Part shown: positions 25,370 through 32,560 of the stretch, in pieces
How the letters are laid out: each line of letters starts with the position of its first letter
Position numbering within the stretch: position 1 is the stretch's first letter
Assembly: GCA_001321835.1 (NCBI GenBank)
Contig: JPUR01000157.1
Span: forward strand, 1-44,021
DNA: 44,021 nt
Source: Marinosulfonomonas sp. PRT-SC04
GTDB lineage: Bacteria > Pseudomonadota > Alphaproteobacteria > Rhodobacterales > Rhodobacteraceae
Direction of reading: 5' to 3'
Position numbers and translations under genes: made by a program
Notes under the pieces: generated by a model
What the model was told of the DNA's origin: nothing
Databases searched by the model: none
Seen by the model: the letters and a program-made list of their open reading frames with translations, nothing else

Positions 25370-26457
25370 GCTTGAAACCCCATGATGAAGCCCAGTTGAG
25401 TGAGGCAATTGCCAGTGCGACCGAGCCTTTGATGATCGTTGGTGGCGGCACTCGCGGGGTTGTGGTTGACGGCCAAGTGCTCTCGACCACGGCGATCAAC
25501 GGCATCAGTCTTTATGATCCCGGGGCGCTGACGATTGTGGCAAACGCAGGCACGCCTTTGAGTGAGATTGAGGCGGCACTGGCTGCGGAAAATCAACGTC
25601 TATCGTTCGAGCCAATGGACCATCGCGGATTGTTGGGTACCAGTGGTGTGCCGACGATTGGCGGGGTGGTTGCTGCCAATGTTTCTGGTCCTCGAAGGAT
25701 GCAGGCGGGGGCTTGTCGGGACAGTCTGATCGGGGTTCGCTTTGTCGATGGGCGTGGTGATATTTTGAAGAACGGTGGGCGGGTGATGAAGAACGTCACC
25801 GGCTATGATTTGGTCAAGCTGATGGCGGGCTCTTACGGCACTTTGGGGGTGCTCAGCGAGGTGGCGTTTAAAGTGCTGCCAACGGTTGAGACCAGCGCTT
25901 GTGTGATGTTGCACGGCTTGTCGGATGCGCGTGCGGTGACGGTGATGGCGCGCGCGCTTGGCTCGCCGTTTGAGGTTTCGGGGGCTGCGCATTACGCAGG
26001 TCGCACCATGCTGCGGCTTGAGGGGTTTTCGGGTTCTGTCAGCTATCGTGTCGAGCGTTTACGGGCTTTGTTGGCAGAGGGCGAGGTCGAAGTTGAGGCT
26101 GATCCAGTCAAGGTTACGACGATCTGGCAAGCGGTGCGCGACGTGGCCCCGTTGCACGATCAGGATGGTGATGTTTGGCGGATTTTGGTCAAACCATCGG
26201 ATGCGCCTGCAGTGGTTGCGGGGCTTGAGGCGGCGGATGTGATGTTTGACTGGGGTGGTGGTCTGATCTGGGCCTTGATGCCAAAGGGCGCAGATTTACG
26301 GACGCGGATTGGCGCTGTTCGCGGTCATGCCACACTGGTACGTGGTGATGGGTTTGCGCGTTTTCATCCAGAACCAGCCGCTTTGGCGGTGATCAGTGCG
26401 GGCCTGCGAAAGCAGTTTGATCCGCGCGGTATTTTGAACGTGGGGGTGATGGGCTGA
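25366..26457 (+). CDS. glcE: Glycolate oxidase subunit GlcE (FAD-binding)
   Basis: This 363-residue protein has a second, divergent FAD_binding_4 domain: PLMIVGGGTRGVV, ISLYDPGALTIVANAGTPL, GVPTIGGVVAANVSGPRRM and VKNVTGYDLVKLMAGSYGTL-like sequence with LGVLSEVAFKVLP. The C-terminal half ends with the substrate-domain tail FARFHPEP and KQFDPRGILNVG. GlcE is required with GlcD and GlcF for glycolate oxidation. It overlaps glcD by four bases and shares one base with glcF. Confidence 0.94.
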   Translation: MSLKPHDEAQLSEAIASATEPLMIVGGGTRGVVVDGQVLSTTAINGISLYDPGALTIVANAGTPLSEIEAALAAENQRLSFEPMDHRGLLGTSGVPTIGGVVAANVSGPRRMQAGACRDSLIGVRFVDGRGDILKNGGRVMKNVTGYDLVKLMAGSYGTLGVLSEVAFKVLPTVETSACVMLHGLSDARAVTVMARALGSPFEVSGAAHYAGRTMLRLEGFSGSVSYRVERLRALLAEGEVEVEADPVKVTTIWQAVRDVAPLHDQDGDVWRILVKPSDAPAVVAGLEAADVMFDWGGGLIWALMPKGADLRTRIGAVRGHATLVRGDGFARFHPEPAALAVISAGLRKQFDPRGILNVGVMG

Positions 26458-27752
26458 TGCAAACTAACTTTACGCCGGAGCAGTTGCTTGACCCGAATAT
26501 CGAGCGCGCCAATGAAATTTTGCGGGCCTGTGTGCATTGCGGATTTTGCACCGCGACCTGCCCAACCTATCTGGTGCTTGGTGATGAATTGGACAGCCCG
26601 CGTGGCCGGATTTATCTGATCAAGGACATGCTGGAAACCGGTCGGCCCGCCGATAAAAAGACCGTCGAGCATGTCGATAAATGCTTATCCTGTCTGGCCT
26701 GTATGACGACCTGTCCGTCCGGTGTGCATTACATGCATCTGGTTGATCAGGCCCGCAGCTATATCGAAAAAACCTATAAACGTCCGCTGATGGACCGGAT
26801 GTTACGTTGGATTTTAGCGCAAACCATCCCCTATCCGAAGCGCTTTCGTTTGGCGCTGTTGGCGGCGAAAATTGGCCGCCCGTTTCGCAGGTTCATGCCC
26901 GATCCACGTCTGAAAGCGATGCTGGAGATGGCGCCAAAACGCATCCCTTCAATCAGCCGCAATGATGATCCACAAGTGTTTCCCGCCACAGGCAAACGCA
27001 TCAAACGAGTGGCGCTGCTGACGGGCTGTGCGCAAAAGGCGCTGAACACCGATATCAATGATGCCACCATCCGGCTGCTGCGCCGATTGGGGTGCGAGGT
27101 GGTGATCGCGAAAGGCATGGGCTGTTGCGGCGCGTTGACTCATCATATGGGCAAAGAGAAGCAGGCGCATGCTTCGGCATCGGCGAATATCAACGCTTGG
27201 ATGGCCGAGAAAAATGGCGACGGGTTGGATGCTGTGGTGATCAACACCTCGGGCTGCGGCACCACGGTTAAGGATTACGGGCATATGTTTCGCAATGATC
27301 CGCTGGCGGCGGATGCGGCGACAATTTCAGGTCTGGCAGTGGATATTTCAGAACTGTTGATGCAGCTCGATATGCCACAAGGTGCCGATAAAGGCATCCG
27401 CGTTGCCTATCATGCGGCCTGCTTGCTGCAACATGGCCAGCAGATCAAAACCCATCCGAAAATCTTGCTGAAACGGGCCGGTTTCGAGGTGGTTGAGCCT
27501 GCGGATAGCCATCTGTGTTGTGGTTCGGCCGGCACCTATAATTTGATGCAGCCGGAAATTTCGCAAGAATTGAAAAAACGCAAGGTTCAGGCCTTGGAGG
27601 CCAAGGTGCCTGACGTGATTTCGGCGGGGAATATTGGTTGTATGATCCAGATTGGCGGCGGTACTGGCGTGCCTGTGGTGCATACGGTCGAGCTGTTGGA
27701 TTGGGCGACAGGTGGGCCTAAACCGCGTGAAATCGTCGAAAAACAGCCTTAA
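26457..27752 (+). CDS. glcF: Glycolate oxidase iron-sulfur subunit GlcF
   Basis: This 431-residue protein has two 4Fe-4S ferredoxin-type motifs in the first 100 residues (CVHCGFCTATCPTY and CLSCLACMTTCPSGV) and two cysteine-rich CCG domains (MGCCGALTHHMGKE and HLCCGSAGTYNLMQPE). It passes electrons from the GlcD flavin towards the membrane quinone pool. The gene starts on the last base of glcE. No glcC-type regulator is next to it. Confidence 0.96.
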   Translation: MQTNFTPEQLLDPNIERANEILRACVHCGFCTATCPTYLVLGDELDSPRGRIYLIKDMLETGRPADKKTVEHVDKCLSCLACMTTCPSGVHYMHLVDQARSYIEKTYKRPLMDRMLRWILAQTIPYPKRFRLALLAAKIGRPFRRFMPDPRLKAMLEMAPKRIPSISRNDDPQVFPATGKRIKRVALLTGCAQKALNTDINDATIRLLRRLGCEVVIAKGMGCCGALTHHMGKEKQAHASASANINAWMAEKNGDGLDAVVINTSGCGTTVKDYGHMFRNDPLAADAATISGLAVDISELLMQLDMPQGADKGIRVAYHAACLLQHGQQIKTHPKILLKRAGFEVVEPADSHLCCGSAGTYNLMQPEISQELKKRKVQALEAKVPDVISAGNIGCMIQIGGGTGVPVVHTVELLDWATGGPKPREIVEKQP

Positions 27753-27808
27753 TTCTGCCTTGTCCTACCGTTAATTTAGTCAAACAGGGCGGTTAAAAGG
27801 TAGGGAAT

Positions 27809-28627
27809 ATGCGTTTAATTTTCAGTGTTCTGGTGCTTTTTACCGGCGCTTTCTCTGCAGCTATTGCGGAGCAGACCAGCGGTTTGCGCAAAATGCTGAC
27901 CGGCGATGACAGTCGCGGATGGGAGGCTGTGGGGCGTTTAAATATTGCCGGTAAAACCATGTGTACCGGCGCCTTGATCGCGCCTGATCTGGTGCTAACA
28001 GCGGCGCATTGCGTGTTCGACAAGACCAGTATGCAGCAGGTGGATGCCACCAAAATTGAATTTTTGGCCGGTTGGCGCGGTGGTCGGGCCAGCGCCTATG
28101 CCAAGGTAAAACGCGCCGTTGTGCACCCGGATTATGTGTTCGCCACCGGTTCCGGTGACATTCGAGTGCGCAATGATCTCGCGGTTTTGCAACTGACGCG
28201 GCCGATTAATAAAACCTCGATCACCCCGTTTCGCACCGCTGCTCGCCCTCGCAAAGGCGCTGATGTCGGCATTGTATCTTACGCGCATGGCCGTGCAGAA
28301 TCGCCCTCTATTCAGGAACATTGCCGGGTATTGGCCCGTCAGTCCGGCACCCTGATATTGGATTGTGATGTTGATTTTGGAGCGTCCGGCGCGCCGGTGT
28401 TTTTGATGGACGAGGGGGTGCCGCGCATTGTCTCGGTGGTGTCGGCGATGGCCGAAGTGAACGGGAAAAAAGTCGCGCTGGGCATGTCGCTGGAAGAGCC
28501 ATTGGCGGATATTCTGGCAGAGCTGAAAGCCACTGCCGGTCCGTTCCAGCGCGTCAAATCTGTGAGCCGCCGTTTGGAGCTGCAAGGTGGTAGCAGCCGC
28601 ACTGGGGCGAAGTTTTTGCGGCCATGA
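27809..28627 (+). CDS. Secreted trypsin-like serine protease
   Basis: This 272-residue protein has a signal peptide (MRLIFSVLVLFTGAFSAAIA) and an S1-type catalytic triad. His is in LVLTAAHCVFD (about residue 67), Asp in VRNDLAVLQLTRPI and Ser in DCDVDFGASGAPVFL. The usual GDSGGP is replaced by GASGAP, as in V8/glutamyl-type relatives. It is a periplasmic or secreted endopeptidase of unknown target. It is followed by a four-base overlap (ATGA) with a broken second copy. A weak dyad around GGTAGGGA lies just upstream of the start. Confidence 0.92.
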   Translation: MRLIFSVLVLFTGAFSAAIAEQTSGLRKMLTGDDSRGWEAVGRLNIAGKTMCTGALIAPDLVLTAAHCVFDKTSMQQVDATKIEFLAGWRGGRASAYAKVKRAVVHPDYVFATGSGDIRVRNDLAVLQLTRPINKTSITPFRTAARPRKGADVGIVSYAHGRAESPSIQEHCRVLARQSGTLILDCDVDFGASGAPVFLMDEGVPRIVSVVSAMAEVNGKKVALGMSLEEPLADILAELKATAGPFQRVKSVSRRLELQGGSSRTGAKFLRP

Positions 28628-29234
28628 GTATCTTCAAACCAGTTCTTATTGCAGCGCTGATCTTGGCAAATTTTGCCTTCCATCGGTGGCTGAAAATACC
28701 GGATTACGGCGGCTGACCCTGCGGTCTGACACTTTGGGCTGGGAGGCTGTTGGCAAAATTATGATCGGCAAATCGGTCGCTACCCGTAAAATTCGCCGCG
28801 CGGTTGTCCCCTTGCAATACCAACCTCGCGGTGGTGATCGGCTGAGAAATATTAAATACGATGTGGCATTGTTGCAATTGGTCCAACCCATTGCCGCCGC
28901 TGCGGCCGCGCCGTTTATGGTGAAATCCTTGGCCAAAATGGGGCGCGAAGTCAGCGTGGTCTCCTACGCTCAAGGCCGCGATGCAACGCTGTCATGGCAA
29001 AAGAAATGCAATGTGATCGGCAAGCAAAACGGCTTGGCTGCGTTTTCGTGCGATGTGGATTTCGGCTCCTCTGGTGCGCCGGTATTTGACCGCTCTGGAT
29101 CGCGAGCGCGCATCGTTTCAATGATTTCAAGTGGCACCCGAAGCGCCGGGAAAACCGTTGCTTTGGGTATGGATGTTTCGCGCATCGTGCCTGGTCTCTA
29201 TGCGGCATTTCGCACTGGCAAAGGCGTGTTCTGA
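28624..29234 (+). pseudogene. Second trypsin-like protease, broken (frameshift and loss of the His region)
   Basis: A coupled ATG at 28624 opens a signal peptide (MSIFKPVLIAALILANFA). After one missing base in the CC at 28676-28677, the reading frame moves to LPSVAENTGLRRLTLRSDTL, then WEAVGKIMIGKSVATRKIRR. Compared with its upstream paralogue, about 50 residues between WEAVGKI and KIRRAVV are gone, including the catalytic-His TAAHC block. The Asp (KYDVALLQL) and Ser (CDVDFGSSGAPVFD) regions remain. Even if the frameshift were an error, the protein lacks its catalytic histidine. It arose by tandem duplication. The pair is coupled, so the protein may have had a non-catalytic role. Confidence 0.88.
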
Positions 29235-29255
29235 TCGAAATTTGATCGTTCCCTG

Positions 29256-29285
29256 CTTGTAACCGGCCAAATCACTCCCCATCTA
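29256..29285 (+). promoter_or_regulatory. Sigma-32 (RpoH)-type heat-shock promoter
   Basis: CTTGTAA (29256-29262), 14-base spacer, CCCCATCTA (29277-29285) closely matches the heat-shock consensus CTTGAAA-N11-16-CCCCATnT. Transcription would begin near 29292, leaving a leader of about 90 bases before the small heat-shock gene. Confidence 0.8.
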
Positions 29286-29310
29286 TTTATCACCAGATGC
29301 CGCCCAGCGG

Positions 29311-29372
29311 GTTTGGAACAAATTGATGCCTGTCCAAACTGGAAGGCACATTATTTGTCGCTTAAATAAGGA
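29311..29372 (+). promoter_or_regulatory. ROSE-like RNA thermometer in the hsp20 leader
   Basis: Two hairpins can be drawn. GTTTGGA (29311-29317) pairs with TCCAAAC (29333-29339), and CCA/TGG can lengthen it. TCGCTT (29358-29363) pairs with AAGGA (29368-29372), the ribosome-binding site, around an AAAT loop, leaving a single bulged G. The U-[U/C]-G-C-U strand facing AGGA with that bulged G is the hallmark of ROSE thermometers, which free the ribosome site at high temperature and are best known in Rhizobiales. Assigned by pattern, not by folding. Confidence 0.65.
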
Positions 29373-29380
29373 TGAACGAG

Positions 29381-29857
29381 ATGAGAAATTTTGACTTGGC
29401 CCCTCTGTACCGCACCACTGTTGGCTTTGACCAAATTGCTGATTTGATGGATCGGGTATTTACGAATGACGTCAGTAAACAGACCTATCCCCCCTATAAT
29501 ATCGAGAAAACCGATGAGGATTCATGGCGAATTTCCATCGCTGTCGCCGGTTTTTCCGACGCCGATTTGGCGGTCGAAGTGCGTGAAAATTCATTGGTTG
29601 TTACAGCCAGAAAAGCTCAAGAAAAAGAGCGCACTTACCTGCATCGTGGTATTGCCACCCGCGCCTTTGAGCGCCGCTTTCACTTGGCCGATCATGTGCG
29701 GGTCATTGGCGCGGCACACACCGATGGGATGTTGCACATTGATTTGATGCGTGAAGTGCCCGAGGCGTTAAAGCCACGCCAGATCCGAATTTCTACGGAT
29801 GCGCCGGTGAGCGATCAGGTGGTTGATGGTAAGGTGAAAGCCAAAAAAGTTAACTAG
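29381..29857 (+). CDS. Small heat-shock protein Hsp20 (IbpA-like)
   Basis: The 158-residue protein has an alpha-crystallin domain (about 35-130) with YPPYNIEKTDEDSWRISIAV, GFSDADLAVEVREN, YLHRGIATRAFERRFHLADH and GMLHIDLMREVPEAL. The N-terminus MRNFDLAPLYRTTVGFDQI matches IbpA-type chaperones, which hold unfolding proteins. ATG 29381 is placed eight bases after AAGGA; ATG 29372 lies on the AAGGA itself. It is expressed from a sigma-32-type promoter and a ROSE-like leader. A rho-independent terminator follows the stop. Confidence 0.95.
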   Translation: MRNFDLAPLYRTTVGFDQIADLMDRVFTNDVSKQTYPPYNIEKTDEDSWRISIAVAGFSDADLAVEVRENSLVVTARKAQEKERTYLHRGIATRAFERRFHLADHVRVIGAAHTDGMLHIDLMREVPEALKPRQIRISTDAPVSDQVVDGKVKAKKVN

Positions 29858-29878
29858 ACCTGCTTAATAAATGTATCA

Positions 29879-29914
29879 GGCGCGAGGCTGATGCTCCGCG
29901 CCCCTCTTCTTTTT
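29879..29914 (+). terminator. Terminator after hsp20
   Basis: GGCGCGAG pairs with CTCCGCGCC (one bulge) and is followed by CCTCTTCTTTTT on the plus strand. Confidence 0.65.
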
Positions 29915-29916
29915 CT

Positions 29917-29968
29917 AAATATCCCCGCCGGAGGCATAAAAGTTTCCTTGCCTCCGGCGGGGATATTT
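29917..29968. terminator. Bidirectional 20-bp palindrome (recurrent roseobacter repeat)
   Basis: AAATATCCCCGCCGGAGGCA (29917-29936) pairs perfectly with 29949-29968 around a 12-base loop. It sits between the convergent hsp20 and VWA genes and carries the same core as 6961-6985 and 7129-7149. Confidence 0.85.
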
Positions 29969-29985
29969 ATGGAACGGAAATGGAC

Positions 29986-31965
29986 TCATTCAGTGCTCAG
30001 TGATTTGGCCAATCGCATCAATTTGATTGCCTCGGAGCGGTAACCGTAGGCGTCTTCGCCTTTGTTTTGGTTGGCCATGTTGATCAGGGCATCGTAGCCC
30101 CAATCTTGCAGGTATTTTCCGCCCGAAAGCAGCTGGCCATATCCGGCAATCGCCGCCGAGAAGCGGATGTCATCGCTGACCTCGCCCATGCCCGCGATGA
30201 TCGGGGTGCTCAACAATTGGCTGACATCCTCGCCCGGAGTTTTGTAGCGTAGTTTTAAAAACCCAAGCTCGCCATTGCCATCGGTTTTTACCGCGGGCTG
30301 ATAGCGTAGCGCGTCATTCAGGATCGCCTCAGAGCCCACCGGAGTGATCTCGTAAATCGCGGTCACGGTATGGCCCGCGCCAATTTCGCCCGCATCCACT
30401 TTGTCATTGTTAAAATCCTCGCGGGCCAGTGCGCGGGTTTCATAGCCGATCAGCCGGTATTCGGCGACCATGGCGGGGTTAAACTCGACTTGGATTTTTA
30501 CGTCATTGGCAATCGGGAATAGCGCGCCGCCGAGCTGGTCAACCAGCACTTTTTGCGCTTCGGACAGGGTGTCGATATAGGCGGCCTGACCGTTGCCGTT
30601 TTGGGCCAGCGCCTGCATGGTAGCATCATTCAGATTGCCGCGGCCAAAGCCCAGAACCGATAGGTAGGTGCCGCTGTCGCGTTTCTTACTGATGTAGTCT
30701 TTCAACTGTTCAGGGTCGCTGATGCCGACGTTGAAATCACCATCAGTGGCCAGAATAATCCGGCTGATTTCACCATCGGCGCGCATGCTTTCGGCCACCG
30801 CATAGGCCTGTTGCAACCCTTGTTGGCCAGCGGTTGATCCGCCCGCAGACAGCTGTGTTAACGCGGCCATGATTTTGGCTTTGTCCCGAATTTTGGTTGG
30901 CTTCAACACTTGGCCAGCGCTGCCTGCATAGGTGACGATTGAGACCTCATCATCAGGGTGCAATTCGGACAGCATCAAGCGAAAGCTCTGGATCAGCAGG
31001 GGCAATTTGTTGGGCTGGTTCATGGATCCGGATGTGTCGATCAGGAACACAAGGTTCAGGGCAGGGCGATCATCGGCGGCGGGCAGGGTACCCTGAATGC
31101 CGATGTGGACCAGTTGGGTGGCCGCGTTCCACGGCGTTTGAAACACCGTGACGGTGGGTTTGAACGGCGCTTCGCCAGCGGTTGGGGCGGGGTAATCATA
31201 CGGGAAATAATTGATCATTTCCTCGATCCGTACAGAGGCCTCGTCGGGCAGGTGGCCATTCATCAGCGAGGAGCGCATCACCGAATAGGACGCGGTATCA
31301 ACATCGATTGAGAAGGTCGAGACCGGATCATCACCAGTGATTTTGACGGGGTTTGAATCAGCATTGGCGAAGGTCTCGGTGTTGGGTTCGGGTCGAACTA
31401 GAGGGGCTTCCATATTATACGCGACGATGCCGTTGGCGATCTTGCCCATTGGGGCGGCTTTGCGGGTTAGCATTGGGGCGGCGAAACTGGGACTGGGTTG
31501 CCCGGACATAACGCCCTCTTCCAATTCGACCATCGGCGCGGTGGCGATATCTTTTTGAACTGCACCCTGCATCTGCGCGTCATCCATCTGCACGATTGTC
31601 GCTGGCGCTGTGGGCTGTTCAGTCGGAACGGCAATTGAGGTCGGATCGGGCGATGGCAGCTCAAAGCGAATGTCGCCTTGTTGGGTGTAAAAGAACACGC
31701 CAATGCCAACGGCGGTGATGGATGTTGTGGCGGCCAAGGCGCTGCGAGTGGTGAGGTTGTGAAACATATCAAGTGCTCCTGATGTGAGCCGCGACATGAG
31801 TGTCGGGCGATCAGGGTTATGACGGGCCTCATCGGGTGATCCTTGGCGGGATGTTTGTAAATCGTCAAAATTTTTCATCGCCAGTGCCAGATCGGTCACC
31901 TTTTTGGACGGCGCTGGGGTGGCGGCGCGCAGGGCATTTTTCAGGTGCTGCAGATCATCACTCAT
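29986..31965 (-). CDS. Membrane VWA-domain protein (YfbK-like, DUF3520 C-terminus)
   Basis: This 659-residue protein has a charged N-terminal region (1-70), one transmembrane segment (about 74-93) and a Pro/Ala-rich linker. A YfbK-type N-terminal block follows (about 215-285), then a von Willebrand A domain with metal site DTSGSM (310-315) and ATDGDFNVGISDP, and a C-terminal DUF3520-like domain (about 490-655). The N-terminus would be cytoplasmic and the VWA part periplasmic. It overlaps the upstream ECF sigma gene by four bases. The cytoplasmic N-terminus plus membrane anchor make it a candidate regulator (anti-sigma-like) of that sigma factor, which is an inference. The family's usual annotation is only VWA protein. 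Confidence 0.9.
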   Translation of the reverse strand: MSDDLQHLKNALRAATPAPSKKVTDLALAMKNFDDLQTSRQGSPDEARHNPDRPTLMSRLTSGALDMFHNLTTRSALAATTSITAVGIGVFFYTQQGDIRFELPSPDPTSIAVPTEQPTAPATIVQMDDAQMQGAVQKDIATAPMVELEEGVMSGQPSPSFAAPMLTRKAAPMGKIANGIVAYNMEAPLVRPEPNTETFANADSNPVKITGDDPVSTFSIDVDTASYSVMRSSLMNGHLPDEASVRIEEMINYFPYDYPAPTAGEAPFKPTVTVFQTPWNAATQLVHIGIQGTLPAADDRPALNLVFLIDTSGSMNQPNKLPLLIQSFRLMLSELHPDDEVSIVTYAGSAGQVLKPTKIRDKAKIMAALTQLSAGGSTAGQQGLQQAYAVAESMRADGEISRIILATDGDFNVGISDPEQLKDYISKKRDSGTYLSVLGFGRGNLNDATMQALAQNGNGQAAYIDTLSEAQKVLVDQLGGALFPIANDVKIQVEFNPAMVAEYRLIGYETRALAREDFNNDKVDAGEIGAGHTVTAIYEITPVGSEAILNDALRYQPAVKTDGNGELGFLKLRYKTPGEDVSQLLSTPIIAGMGEVSDDIRFSAAIAGYGQLLSGGKYLQDWGYDALINMANQNKGEDAYGYRSEAIKLMRLAKSLSTE

Positions 31966-32501
31966 GTCTTTTGCTCCTTGCTATGCATCGCCTTCAGGTG
32001 CTTTTTCACCTCGGCCATGCGCCAACTTATTGTGCCTTCGGAAACCCCCAGAACCTCGCCTGCTTCACGGTGTGTCATCTCGTCCTCCAGCGTTAGGGCC
32101 AAGGTGTCGCGCAGCTGTTGCGACAGGCCTGACATGGCTTGGGTCAACCAATCAATCCCGTCTTGGGTTTCTTGATTGGTGGCAACGCGGTTGATCTCCC
32201 AGTCGCCCCAACCATCAGCGGCGCGCGCATGGCTGGCAAACCTTCGACGCCGATCATGGGCGGCATTCACGACAACCCGGTACAGCCATGTCGAGAACCG
32301 CGATTGGTGTTTAAAGCCAGCCAGTTTGGCGGGCAGGGCGGCGCAGATATCTTGGGTCAGATCCTCGGCATCGGCACGGCTGCCGGTGAGCCGAAAACAC
32401 AGACCGAACAGCCGGTCATAGCTGCGGGTCAGCAACAACGAGAATGCCTCGCGATCACCGCCTGCCGCCGCTTGGGCCAGTGTTTCATCTGTGGTTTCCA
32501 T
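31962..32501 (-). CDS. ECF-family RNA polymerase sigma factor
   Basis: This 179-residue protein has region 2 (FSLLLTRSYDRLFGLCFRLT, then ADAEDLTQDICAALPAKL and STWLYRVVVNAAHDRRRR) and region 4 (LSQQLRDTLALTLEDEMTHR and EAGEVLGVSEGTISWRMAEV). I chose ATG 32501, eight bases after AAAGG; ATG 32507 is too close to it. It directs RNA polymerase to GGAAT/CGTC-like promoters, one of which lies just upstream of its own start, suggesting autoregulation. It is translationally coupled to the membrane VWA protein. Confidence 0.93.
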   Translation of the reverse strand: METTDETLAQAAAGGDREAFSLLLTRSYDRLFGLCFRLTGSRADAEDLTQDICAALPAKLAGFKHQSRFSTWLYRVVVNAAHDRRRRFASHARAADGWGDWEINRVATNQETQDGIDWLTQAMSGLSQQLRDTLALTLEDEMTHREAGEVLGVSEGTISWRMAEVKKHLKAMHSKEQKT

Positions 32502-32529
32502 ACGCATCACCTTTAATAGACGGATGCCG

Positions 32530-32554
32530 GACGTCAATCCTTGGAACTTATTCC
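32530..32554 (-). promoter_or_regulatory. ECF-type promoter of the sigma/VWA operon
   Basis: On the minus strand GGAAT (32554-32550), 16 bases, CGTC (32533-32530) matches the alphaproteobacterial ECF architecture GGAA-N16/17-CGT. The predicted start is about 20 bases before the sigma gene ATG. It lies in the short gap after the end of copA. Confidence 0.6.
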
Positions 32555-32560
32555 GTGAAT

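Noticed and set aside
1904..27752. Direct regulation of glcDEF by the frameshifted GntR/FCD gene
   Set aside because: The two are 21 kb apart and the dyad spacing before glcD does not match the usual FCD operator; no evidence beyond family tendency.
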